A stretch of DNA of 40,993 nt, taken from positions 1 to 40,993 of the forward strand of contig JABDRL010000045.1 of assembly GCA_013041765.1 (NCBI GenBank), written 5' to 3'. The notes under the pieces were generated by a model. The model did not search any database. It was not told the origin of the DNA and worked only from the letters and a program-made list of their open reading frames with translations. Shown one piece after another: positions 23,487-33,718 of the stretch. The stretch is from Dactylosporangium sp. (GTDB taxonomy: Bacteria; Actinomycetota; Actinomycetes; Mycobacteriales; Micromonosporaceae). Position 1 is the first letter of the stretch, and every line of letters starts with the position of its first letter. A program made the position numbers and the translations under genes.

Positions 23487-24820
23487 GACATCACGCTCTC
23501 AAGAAGGTTGCCTTCGGGAACCACGATGATCGGTTTGCTGGCAAGCATCGCCTCGGCCTGGCGCGGGTCGAAGGTGGACACGTCCCGCAGGGCGGTGCGG
23601 TAGACGTCGGTCGTCAGGGCGGCCACGTTGTCCCATCCGAACCGGTCTCGGACCATCCGCCTGGCCCGTTTCGCCATGCTTCTGGCCCCGACCTCGTCGC
23701 TGAGCAGGGTGTCGACCGCGCCGGCCAGGGCGTCCGGGTTCTTGGACGGGAACGTCACGCCGGTGACCCCCGGTTCCACGATCTCGGCAAGCCCTCCCGT
23801 GGAGGCCACGGCCAGCGGGGCGCCGGCCGAGGCGCCCTCCAGGGCCACCATGCCGAACGGTTCGTAGATGCTGGGCACGACCAGCGTGTCGGTGGCGGCC
23901 ATGACCGCGGGCAGTTCCTCGCCGAGGAAGCCGGTGAAGCTCACCGCCCGGTGCAGGCTGCGGCTGCGCGTCTCCTCCTGCAGTTCCGCCCGGTAGGGCC
24001 CGTCACCGGCGACAACCATCCGCAGGCCGGGATAGCGGTAGCGCAGTTCCGGGAGGGCGGCGACGACGTCCTGCACGCCCTTCTCGTACACCAGGCGCCC
24101 GACGTAGGCCAGCAGCGGGCCCTCGCCGGCGAACCGGGCCCTCGCCGCGGCGACCGCGCGGGGCGGGGCCTGCCACTGGCCGGCGTCCACGCCGTTCGGC
24201 ACGACGTCCACGTGGGCGGTGGGCAGGTCGAGCAGCCTCGTGACCTCCCAGCGCATGTACTCCGAGCACGCGATGACCCGGCACGCCTCATGCCCGAGCC
24301 AGTACTCGACCGAGTGGATGCACTTGTTCATCTCGCCGGGAAGCCATCCCTGGTGCCGGCCGGCCTCGGTCGCGTGGATGGTCGCGACCATCGGCAGGTC
24401 CAGGTGCTCCTTCAGGGTCACGGCGGTATGGGTGACCAGCCAGTCATGCGCGTGGATGACGTCGTACTGGCCGGTTTCCGCCGCCCGCAGGCCGGCTCTG
24501 GTCAGGGCGTGGTTGAACGCCATGGTCCAGGCGAGCAGATTCGGGGTGGACAGCGGAAACAGTGGAGGATCCTCCGGCGTGCGAACCACCCGCACCCCAT
24601 GGAGGTATTCCTCCAGCGGTGCGTTGGGCGCGTGCCGGGTCACCACGGTCACCTCGTGGCCGGCCGCCGCGAGCGCCGTCGACAGCGCGTACACATGACG
24701 CCCCAGCCCGCCGACCATCACTGGTGGATATTCCCAGGACAACATGAGCACGCGCAGTGGGCGCGTGCTGTCTCTTCCGGTCTCGCCCCTGATGATATTC
24801 AGGTCCCTACTCTCCTGCAC
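23483..24820 (-). CDS. Glycosyltransferase family 4, glycogen synthase-like
   Basis: This GT-B glycosyltransferase extends alpha-1,4-glucan chains or a related glucan from a nucleotide sugar. The N-terminal domain begins RVLMLSWEYPPVMVGGLGRHVYALS, with the synthase-type glycine loop, then DVIHAHDWLVTHTAV. The C-terminal domain has LLAYVGRLVYEKGVQDVV and the GT4 signature PSIYEPFGMVALEGASAGAPL. It differs from the GlgA/GT5 type. Its stop overlaps the glgB start, so the pair probably makes a branched glucan. The start is uncertain: the open frame reaches 24952, but that part has non-coding base composition. The GTG at 24820 was preferred because it lies close to the conserved N-terminus. The donor, ADP- or UDP-glucose, cannot be told from sequence. 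Confidence 0.85.
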   Translation of the reverse strand: MQESRDLNIIRGETGRDSTRPLRVLMLSWEYPPVMVGGLGRHVYALSTALAAAGHEVTVVTRHAPNAPLEEYLHGVRVVRTPEDPPLFPLSTPNLLAWTMAFNHALTRAGLRAAETGQYDVIHAHDWLVTHTAVTLKEHLDLPMVATIHATEAGRHQGWLPGEMNKCIHSVEYWLGHEACRVIACSEYMRWEVTRLLDLPTAHVDVVPNGVDAGQWQAPPRAVAAARARFAGEGPLLAYVGRLVYEKGVQDVVAALPELRYRYPGLRMVVAGDGPYRAELQEETRSRSLHRAVSFTGFLGEELPAVMAATDTLVVPSIYEPFGMVALEGASAGAPLAVASTGGLAEIVEPGVTGVTFPSKNPDALAGAVDTLLSDEVGARSMAKRARRMVRDRFGWDNVAALTTDVYRTALRDVSTFDPRQAEAMLASKPIIVVPEGNLLESVMS

Positions 24821-24968
24821 GGCCGCCGCCCCCAGCTCGCCTCTGTCACCGTTCCCCGGACACACGCCAACGGCACCGCAGTCCGGTGTTGTCGGATGGT
24901 CGAGGTTGCCTTCAGTGTGCCGGTTGCGAGTTACCCAGGAAGCTATTCTCATTTCTGAGAGGTGAAGC

Positions 24969-26879
24969 TCATGAGTCCGATCGCCGAACCCGCAACACCT
25001 CAGCCACAGACCACGCCTGGAACGGGCAGCCGGTAGCTTGATGTGGCGGATCGCCGTCGGCGGTCTCGCTCACCGACCCGATACCCCACTCTGACAGGTG
25101 TGCTTTGATGTCGCCCAATAAATCGGGAAGTTCTGTGCCCGAACTCACGATAGCCTCGGCGTAGGGACCTATCAACCAGGGCCAAGAGGTTCCTTCGTGA
25201 TAGGCCATATCGCGTCCCGCCGGCCCGCCCCGGTGGCGTCCCCGGTAGGCCGCGTCGCCGGGAGCCCGGCTGCGCAGGCCCAGCGGGGTCAGCAGCGCCG
25301 AGCCGATCGCCGGGGGCAGCGGCTCGCCCCGCAACGGTGCATCTGGCAGGGAGTAGGCCAGCAACTGGTTGGGTCGCAAGGTGGCATCGTCACCTTCGGG
25401 GGCGTCGACCACGTCGTAGAGCCAGCCCGCTGGCGCCGGAAATCTGGCCCGGAATCCGGTCATCGCCCGCTGCCGGATGGCGCGTACCCGGGTGGCGTCA
25501 AGTCCGACGGATTCCCGCAATGTGGCGACGGCGGCAAGACCATTCACCCACAACGCATTGACTTCGACCGGTTTTCCTTGTCGGGGTGTGACACTCACCC
25601 CCCCAATTCTCGCATCCATCCATGTCAACGCCACGCCATCGCACCCCTGGGCGAGAAGTCCATCATTCTCATCGACCCGAATCCCATATCGGGTTCCGGC
25701 GAGGTGCGCGTCGACGATGGCGTCCAGACGATCAATCAGCGTCGCGGCAAGATCCGTGTCGCCCGTCCGGGCCACGTGTCGGCGGACGGCGTGGAGATAC
25801 CACAGGGCCGCGTCCACGGTGTTGTATTCGGTGCGACCGGTATCCGCGGTATTGGCCAGCATCCCCTCCGACACCGTTTCGCCGTAGCCGAGCAGGAGCG
25901 CCCGGCCCTCCTCCTGCCGGCCGGTCTCCAGGAACAGTCCTTCATAGGCGGTCATCGTGTCCCGTGACCACACCCCGAACCAGGGATAGCCCGCGACGAC
26001 GTCGGGCGCCGGCCGGGCCCCGACGATGAACGCATCGGCGGCCAGCGCCAGCGTCGCCTCCAGCGTGTCCGCCGGGCGGGCTCGGGCCACGACCGTTCGC
26101 GCCCGCTGGCGGGCCACCGCGATGACCTCGGTCGCCGGGGGTGGGGCCGTCGAGAGATCACCGGCCCAGGCGGTCACGCCGATCTCCGCGCCCCGCTCCA
26201 GAGCTGCCGAGAAGCGCCCCGCCAGCCACAGGTCCTCGGCCGGAACGAGACCTCTGGCCGCCTCTTCCCTGGTCCACGCGCCGTTCCACCATTCCCCGGC
26301 CGGTTCCCAGCCCGGCCCGGCGATCCGCCAGGCATCGGCGATCACCGCGCCGTCGGCGGTCGGCCGCATGGGCAGCGGGCCACCGGACGCGTACCGCTCG
26401 CCGTGGGCGTCCCGCCAGGTGCCGAGGGCTTCGAGCGTCAGCTCGACCGGCCACGGGGCGGCGATGACCCGGTGCACGACGGCGACGGCCGGGCGACCGT
26501 AGACCATGGCCAGCTCGCGCTCGATGACGACCTCGCCGATCCGCCAGCGCCAGCGGGGCAGGCCGTCCCGCAGCTCGAAGCTCCGCAGCAGCGTGTGCCC
26601 CTCCGGCGCGATGGCTCCGCCGGCCCACTCGTGCACGCCGAGCCTGACCGTCGCCCCGGAGGGCAGCCGCAGCACGGGGTCGAGCGAGGCGAGGGCGAGG
26701 TGTCGCGTCGCGGGTTGCTGGCCGGAGGCCATCAGCAGGCCGTGGTAGCGGCGGGTGCGCAGGCCGCTGACGGTTCCGGTGGCGTATCCCCCGAGCCCAT
26801 CGGTGACCAGCCACTCCCGCTGTGTCCCAGCGTGCAGATCGGTGCAGGTCTGGGGCCCGAAGACGAATGTCATGGACAT
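24969..26879 (-). CDS. Glycogen debranching enzyme (amylo-alpha-1,6-glucosidase, GDE type)
   Basis: This 636-aa enzyme removes alpha-1,6 branches. An N-terminal GDE_N-type domain (about 1-260, with REWLVTDGLGGYATGTVSG and RRYHGLLMAS) is followed by the (alpha/alpha)6 GDE_C domain with WFGVWSRDTMTAYEGL, RTEYNTVDAALWYLHA, TWMDARIGGVSVTPRQGKPV and YHEGTSWPWLIGPYAE, all hallmarks of the family. The ATG at 26879 was chosen because GAGGGAG (26887-26893) precedes it by 7 nt and the conserved GPQTCTDLHAGTQREW segment follows; the open frame runs on into the divergent gene. A gap of 148 bp separates it from the GT4 gene on the same strand, so all three glucan genes may be cotranscribed. Confidence 0.93.
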   Translation of the reverse strand: MSMTFVFGPQTCTDLHAGTQREWLVTDGLGGYATGTVSGLRTRRYHGLLMASGQQPATRHLALASLDPVLRLPSGATVRLGVHEWAGGAIAPEGHTLLRSFELRDGLPRWRWRIGEVVIERELAMVYGRPAVAVVHRVIAAPWPVELTLEALGTWRDAHGERYASGGPLPMRPTADGAVIADAWRIAGPGWEPAGEWWNGAWTREEAARGLVPAEDLWLAGRFSAALERGAEIGVTAWAGDLSTAPPPATEVIAVARQRARTVVARARPADTLEATLALAADAFIVGARPAPDVVAGYPWFGVWSRDTMTAYEGLFLETGRQEEGRALLLGYGETVSEGMLANTADTGRTEYNTVDAALWYLHAVRRHVARTGDTDLAATLIDRLDAIVDAHLAGTRYGIRVDENDGLLAQGCDGVALTWMDARIGGVSVTPRQGKPVEVNALWVNGLAAVATLRESVGLDATRVRAIRQRAMTGFRARFPAPAGWLYDVVDAPEGDDATLRPNQLLAYSLPDAPLRGEPLPPAIGSALLTPLGLRSRAPGDAAYRGRHRGGPAGRDMAYHEGTSWPWLIGPYAEAIVSSGTELPDLLGDIKAHLSEWGIGSVSETADGDPPHQATGCPFQAWSVAEVLRVRRSDS

Positions 26880-27104
26880 GGGAACACTCCCTCTGCGGCG
26901 ATCGGGTGGGGCACGTTCTCCGTGACCATCGTGGTCCCCGCCATCCCACGATGCCACTCGACGATGCGCTCGCCGTAAGATCAACAACATCTGGGCGTCC
27001 CCATCGTCGCCCGACAACCGATCTGCAACGTTCGTGATACCAGTTCGGCCATTTCCCCGCCGCGTTGCCGTGATTCTGAAACAGACAACCGGGAAAATGG
27101 GAAT
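26880..27104. promoter_or_regulatory. Divergent promoter region of the glucan genes, with inverted repeat 26927-26953
   Basis: This 225-bp gap separates the debranching-enzyme gene from the GH63-type gene. CATCGTGG (26927-26934) and CCACGATG (26946-26953) form a perfect 8-bp repeat with an 11-nt spacer, 48-74 bp from the debranching-enzyme start. It could be an operator or a leader hairpin. No clear -35/-10 pair was identified. Confidence 0.3.
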
Positions 27105-29774
<2,670 letters not shown>

Positions 29775-29853
29775 TTGGATTTTATAAATCAAATAGGACG
29801 AAATCAGTCGTCGCACTTGTCCGGGACCTGCCTTTTCGGAATAGTGACGGATC

Positions 29854-30732
29854 GTGTCATGGCCGCGGACTGGGAGCACGGTTCTCGACCGATATGTGCT
29901 GGGTGCGCAGATCGGGCTCGGCGGAACATCCGAGGTCTACCGCGCCGTCGACACCGCCGCCGACCGGGTCGCCGCCGTGAAGCTGCTGTCTCCGGCGTTC
30001 GCGCACGACACCCGGGCCATGGACATGGCCCGCCGCGAGGCCTGGGTGATCGCCCGGCTGCGGCACCCGACCGTTCCGGCCCTCTACGACCACGGGGACG
30101 TCCTGCTCGGCGAGGGGGTCGTCGTGCCGTGCACGGTGATGGAACTCCTCACCGGGATCATGCTGACCGAGCGGCTCACCCAGGGGCCGCTGCCGTGGCG
30201 GGAGGCCGCGACCATCGCCGCGACGGTCGCCGACGCCCTCGCGGTCGCCCACCGGCGGGGCATCGTGCACCGCGACCTGACGAGCGGCAACATCATCATG
30301 ACGGACCACGGAGTCAAGATCATTGACTTCGGTCTCGCCAACATCACCGAGCAGGAGCCTCCCGGCACCGGCCGCCTCGTCTTCCGGGCCCATGACCGCA
30401 CGGCGCCCCCGGCCAGCTGCCAGATCGCCGGTTCCCCTGGGGCCGCAACGATCAGTGTCCCGGCCGGTCGGGGACAGCCGGCCGACGACGTGTTCTCGCT
30501 CGGCGTGCTGCTCTACCAGATGCTGACCGGCCGCTCGCCCTATCCCGATGCCGAGGGCGGCGATCATCCGGCCGCCGCCCGCCAGCACCGGGCCGCGCCG
30601 ACGCCGGTACTCACCATCCCGGGCATGCCCAAGGCGGTCGCCAACGTCTGCCGGGACTGCATGGCCAGGCACCCGGTCGACAGGCCCGACACCGTGGCCG
30701 TTTCGCTCGCGCTGTGGTCGGTACTCGTCTGA
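29854..30732 (+). CDS. Atypical cytoplasmic Ser/Thr protein kinase
   Basis: This 292-aa kinase domain lacks the C-terminal membrane helix and sensor of PknB-type kinases. Seen are the glycine loop GLGGTSEVYRA (21-31), the AVK lysine (Lys43), the catalytic loop HRDLTSGN (139-146), where the usual Lys after HRDL is Thr143, the DFG motif (158-160) and DDVFSLGVLLYQMLTGRSPYP. The activation segment is unusual: the APE motif is not recognisable and is replaced by TISVPAGRG. Activity may be altered or depend on a partner. The GTG start lies 79 bp after the GH63-type gene in an AT-rich gap, so it could be cotranscribed with it or have its own promoter. Its target is unknown. Confidence 0.85.
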   Translation: MSWPRTGSTVLDRYVLGAQIGLGGTSEVYRAVDTAADRVAAVKLLSPAFAHDTRAMDMARREAWVIARLRHPTVPALYDHGDVLLGEGVVVPCTVMELLTGIMLTERLTQGPLPWREAATIAATVADALAVAHRRGIVHRDLTSGNIIMTDHGVKIIDFGLANITEQEPPGTGRLVFRAHDRTAPPASCQIAGSPGAATISVPAGRGQPADDVFSLGVLLYQMLTGRSPYPDAEGGDHPAAARQHRAAPTPVLTIPGMPKAVANVCRDCMARHPVDRPDTVAVSLALWSVLV

Positions 30733-30733
30733 C

Positions 30734-30758
30734 GCCCCGTTCGGGCCTCCTCCGGGGC
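30734..30758 (+). terminator. Weak candidate hairpin after the kinase gene
   Basis: GCCCCG (30734-30739) and CGGGGC (30753-30758) form a 6-bp stem with a 13-nt loop, 2 nt after the stop codon. There is no T-run. Confidence 0.3.
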
Positions 30759-30935
30759 TCGCTTCCGACTTGAGCGGATTCCCTGTCAGGTCGTCGGGCG
30801 GACTTCCCGGTAGCACGGCTCAACGCCAGCTCAAGCCGTTGTGGCAGCCCGAACGCCGACCGTAACTTCCTCAACACAGGTTGCCTGTCCGGTGCCATCG
30901 GGGTGCCGTTCATCTTGGTTGAGAGGTGCACCGCA

Positions 30936-31103
30936 ATGTCCCAACCCAAAGTCCTCGGCCCGATGTCCACCGCCGGTGTGACTGTCGCGACGCTGCCGGT
31001 CACCGGCCAGTCCGTGGTCTCGATGGTCCTCGTCGGCGTCGGCTGCGTCGCCGTGGGCGGGCTGCTGATCCGGGCGACGCGGCTGCGTCGAGAAACCGAC
31101 TGA
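30936..31103 (+). CDS. LPXTG sorting-signal microprotein (55 aa)
   Basis: This 55-residue peptide is almost entirely a cell-wall sorting signal: the sortase motif LPVTG (about residues 20-24), a hydrophobic helix (SVVSMVLVGVGCVAVGGLLI) and a positive tail RATRLRRETD. Only about 19 residues precede LPVTG and no classical signal peptide is seen. The ATG at 30936 has GAGAGG upstream (around 30921-30926). An in-frame ATG at 30903 would add 11 residues but fits poorly. The gap to the GT2 gene is 13 bp, so it is the first gene of the epimerase-GT2-deacetylase operon. It could be anchored to peptidoglycan, be a decoy or regulator of sortase, or be a membrane subunit of the GT2 enzyme. The function is unknown. 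Confidence 0.7.
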   Translation: MSQPKVLGPMSTAGVTVATLPVTGQSVVSMVLVGVGCVAVGGLLIRATRLRRETD

Positions 31104-31116
31104 CCGGCGTCGGATC

Positions 31117-32454
31117 ATGATACTGATCATCGCAGGCTTGGTCCTGCTCGTCACGTGGCCGCTGTACAACCTGACGCTGGTCTGGACGAGTGCCCGGGCG
31201 GGGACGGCCGACCGCAGGCGTCAGCACCACGACGCGGGCCGAACCATCGGACACGAGCCTCGGGAATTCTGGATCGTGATCCCCTGCCTCAACGAGGAAC
31301 GGGTCATCGGCCGGACGGTCGCCGCAGCGCTGGCCCTCCCGACCCCTCCGGGTACCCGGAGGTTCGTCCTGGTCGTGGACGACGCCTCGGACGACGGTAC
31401 CCCGGCGGTGCTCGCCGCGATCCGGCATCCCGAACTCCAGATACTCCGGCGCGAGGCTCCAGACGCCAAGCGTGGCAAGGGCGAGGCGCTCAACGCCGCG
31501 TACCACTTCATCCGCACCTGCGCGACGCTGTACGGCACCCCGCCGCGGCAGGTGGCCATCGGCGTGATCGACGGAGACGGTCGGGGCTCACCGAACATCC
31601 TCAGCGAGGTCCGGGTGGCCATGCGCGATCTGCGGGTCGGGGCCGTCCAGTGCCGGGTGCGGATCCACAACCGCGACCGGGTGCTCGGCGCGGTCCAGGA
31701 TCTGGAGTTCGGCTGCATCGCCAACGCCAGCCAGGTGCTGCGCAACCGCCTCGGCACGGTCGGGCTCGGGGGCAACGGCCAGTTCACCCGGCTGTCGGCG
31801 CTGCTGGAACTCGGCCCCACGCCGTGGTCTTCCTGCCTCGTCGAGGACCTGGAGTTGGGCCTGCGGCTGCGCCTGGCGCGGGAACGCATCCGGTACGTCT
31901 CCGCCGCGACCGTCGCCCAGCAGGGTGTGGTGGACGTACGCCGGCTGCTGCGGCAGCGTACCCGCTGGGCCCAGGGAAACCTCCAGTGTGTACGGTACGT
32001 ACCCCGGCTGATCGCCTCGCGGGACATCGGCAACGCCGCGCTGATCGAGATGCTCTACTACCTGCTCGCCCCGTGGCTCAACGCGGCGGGGACCGGAACG
32101 GTCGGCGCCCTCTGGGGATACGCGATCTGGCGGCTGCTCCCCGGCCACGGCGCCCCCTTCCTGCTCACCAGCTGGGCCGAGCTGGCCGCGGTCGTCGTCA
32201 TCTGGGCCGCGGCGATGCTCGCGCCGCCGGTGACCTGGGCCGGGGTGCACCGCCTACAGCTCCGCGACGAACGGATCATCCCACTCCTCGGTGCGGCCGT
32301 CGTCTACCCCGGGTTCCTGATGCTCGGCCTCGCCAGCACCGTCCGGGCCATCGCCCGGCAGGCGACCGGCCGGAACGCCTGGGCCAAGACCGAGCGGCTG
32401 GCCGAGGCCCCGACGCTGGCGCCGCCGCCGGCCCAGCCGGTGCCACAGACCTGA
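31117..32454 (+). CDS. Membrane-bound GT2 glycosyltransferase, polysaccharide polymerase-like
   Basis: This 445-aa protein has an N-terminal membrane helix (ILIIAGLVLLVTWPLYNLTLVW), a cytosolic GT-A domain and at least three C-terminal helices, as in BcsA, hyaluronan or PNAG synthases. All processive GT2 motifs are present: DD at 88-89 (VVDDASDDGT), DGD at 152-154, ED at 243-244 (LVEDLELGLRL) and QRTRW at 280-284. There is no PilZ domain, so direct cyclic-di-GMP control is not indicated. It lies 13 bp after the LPXTG microprotein and 46 bp before a UDP-GlcNAc 2-epimerase gene. This suggests an HexNAc polymer, possibly containing ManNAc, as the product; that is inference. A non-processive role cannot be excluded. 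Confidence 0.88.
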   Translation: MILIIAGLVLLVTWPLYNLTLVWTSARAGTADRRRQHHDAGRTIGHEPREFWIVIPCLNEERVIGRTVAAALALPTPPGTRRFVLVVDDASDDGTPAVLAAIRHPELQILRREAPDAKRGKGEALNAAYHFIRTCATLYGTPPRQVAIGVIDGDGRGSPNILSEVRVAMRDLRVGAVQCRVRIHNRDRVLGAVQDLEFGCIANASQVLRNRLGTVGLGGNGQFTRLSALLELGPTPWSSCLVEDLELGLRLRLARERIRYVSAATVAQQGVVDVRRLLRQRTRWAQGNLQCVRYVPRLIASRDIGNAALIEMLYYLLAPWLNAAGTGTVGALWGYAIWRLLPGHGAPFLLTSWAELAAVVVIWAAAMLAPPVTWAGVHRLQLRDERIIPLLGAAVVYPGFLMLGLASTVRAIARQATGRNAWAKTERLAEAPTLAPPPAQPVPQT

Positions 32455-32500
32455 CAACATCCCCGACCGCCGATCCGACCAGAGAAAAGGCGAGGCACGA

Positions 32501-33718
32501 ATGTCCATTCAGGTTCCGGAGGTGCACCTCATCGCCGGCACGAGGCCAGAGGCGATCAAGCTGGCGCCCGTCGCCCGGGCGATGCGCTCCGCCGGCCGGC
32601 TCGCGCCGGTCCTCGTGGCCAGCGGCCAACATCCCAGCATGGTCCACCAGGCGCTCGCCGCCTTCGACCAGGTGCCAGAGGTCACGCTCTCGGTGGATCG
32701 CGAGACCGGCAGCCAGTCAGAGCTGCTGACGGAACTCATCCGCCACCTCGACGCGCTGTTCGCCGAGCGGCAGCCGGCCGCCGTGGTGGTCCAGGGCGAC
32801 ACGACCACGACCCTCGCCGGTGCCATGGCCGCGTTCTGGCGGCGGATTCCGGTGGTGCATCTGGAGGCTGGACTGCGCTCGGGAGATCTGGCGTCGCCCT
32901 TCCCCGAGGAGGGCAACCGCCGGCTGGTCGGGCAGCTCGCCGCGCTGCACCTGGCGCCGACCTCCCTGGCCGCCGCCAACCTCCTCGGAGAGCACGTCCC
33001 GGCCAGCAGCATCATCATCACCGGCAACACCGTCGTTGACGCCGCGCTGGAGGTCGCCGGGCGGGCCGAGCCCTTCGACGACGCGGCCATCGCGGCGTCG
33101 GTGGACGACGCGGCGTCGGGCCACCGGCTCGTCCTCGTCACCGCTCACCGCAGGGAGTCCTGGGGGGACCCGCTGGAGAACATCCTCGCGGCCGTCCGGC
33201 AGCTCGTCGCCAGGCACCCGGACATCCGGGTCGTCCTGCCGAGCCACCCGAACCCCGCCGTCCGGGCCCAGGTGGACGCGGGACTCCGCGGCGTGCCGCG
33301 GACAACGGTCACCGGTCCGCTGCCGTACGCCCAGCTCACCCGCGTGCTGTCCCGGTCGTGCCTGACCCTGACCGATTCCGGGGGCGTCCAGGAGGAGGCG
33401 CCGTCGTTCGGGGTGCCCGCGCTGGTCCTTCGGGAGGTGACCGAGCGGGTCGAGTCGCTGTCCGCCGGATGCGCCAAGCTCGTCGGCACCGACACCGCCC
33501 GGATCGTCGCCGAGGCGACGGCATTGCTCGACGACGAGGCCGCCCGCCTCGCCATGGCCTCGGCCGGGAACCCGTACGGCGACGGGCTGGCCGCCACGCG
33601 CACGGAACAGGCCGTCGCCTCGTTGCTGGGTCTGGCACCCCCAGCAGAGCCCATGCCGGTCCTGGACTCGGTGCACGGTCCGGAAATGTCCCTCACAGCC
33701 TGCGGGAGTGTCGCATGA
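32501..33718 (+). CDS. wecB: UDP-N-acetylglucosamine 2-epimerase (non-hydrolysing)
   Basis: This enzyme interconverts UDP-GlcNAc and UDP-ManNAc in the cytoplasm. The 405-aa sequence carries the family motifs AGTRPEAIKLAPV (12-24), QGDTTTT (98-104, Asp100), VHLEAGLRSGD (119-129, Glu122), PEEGNRR (Glu136 region), VTAHRRESWG (213-222, His216) and TDSGGVQEEAPSFG (291-304). It is complete and of normal length. The ATG has AGGCGAGG upstream. The stop overlaps the start of the DUF2334 gene (ATGA), so the two are coupled. It probably supplies UDP-ManNAc to the GT2 enzyme. No UDP-ManNAc dehydrogenase gene (wecC type) is in the window. Confidence 0.95.
   Translation: MSIQVPEVHLIAGTRPEAIKLAPVARAMRSAGRLAPVLVASGQHPSMVHQALAAFDQVPEVTLSVDRETGSQSELLTELIRHLDALFAERQPAAVVVQGDTTTTLAGAMAAFWRRIPVVHLEAGLRSGDLASPFPEEGNRRLVGQLAALHLAPTSLAAANLLGEHVPASSIIITGNTVVDAALEVAGRAEPFDDAAIAASVDDAASGHRLVLVTAHRRESWGDPLENILAAVRQLVARHPDIRVVLPSHPNPAVRAQVDAGLRGVPRTTVTGPLPYAQLTRVLSRSCLTLTDSGGVQEEAPSFGVPALVLREVTERVESLSAGCAKLVGTDTARIVAEATALLDDEAARLAMASAGNPYGDGLAATRTEQAVASLLGLAPPAEPMPVLDSVHGPEMSLTACGSVA

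Noticed and set aside
21870-23603. A long plus-strand open frame opposite glgB
   Set aside because: It is antisense to a gene with intact GH13 motifs, and its His/Arg/Gly-rich composition is typical of an artefact.
31117-32454. Assignment of the GT2 gene as cellulose synthase (BcsA)
   Set aside because: It lacks PilZ, is much shorter than BcsA and has no bcsB or bcsZ neighbour. The 2-epimerase gene beside it points to a HexNAc substrate.
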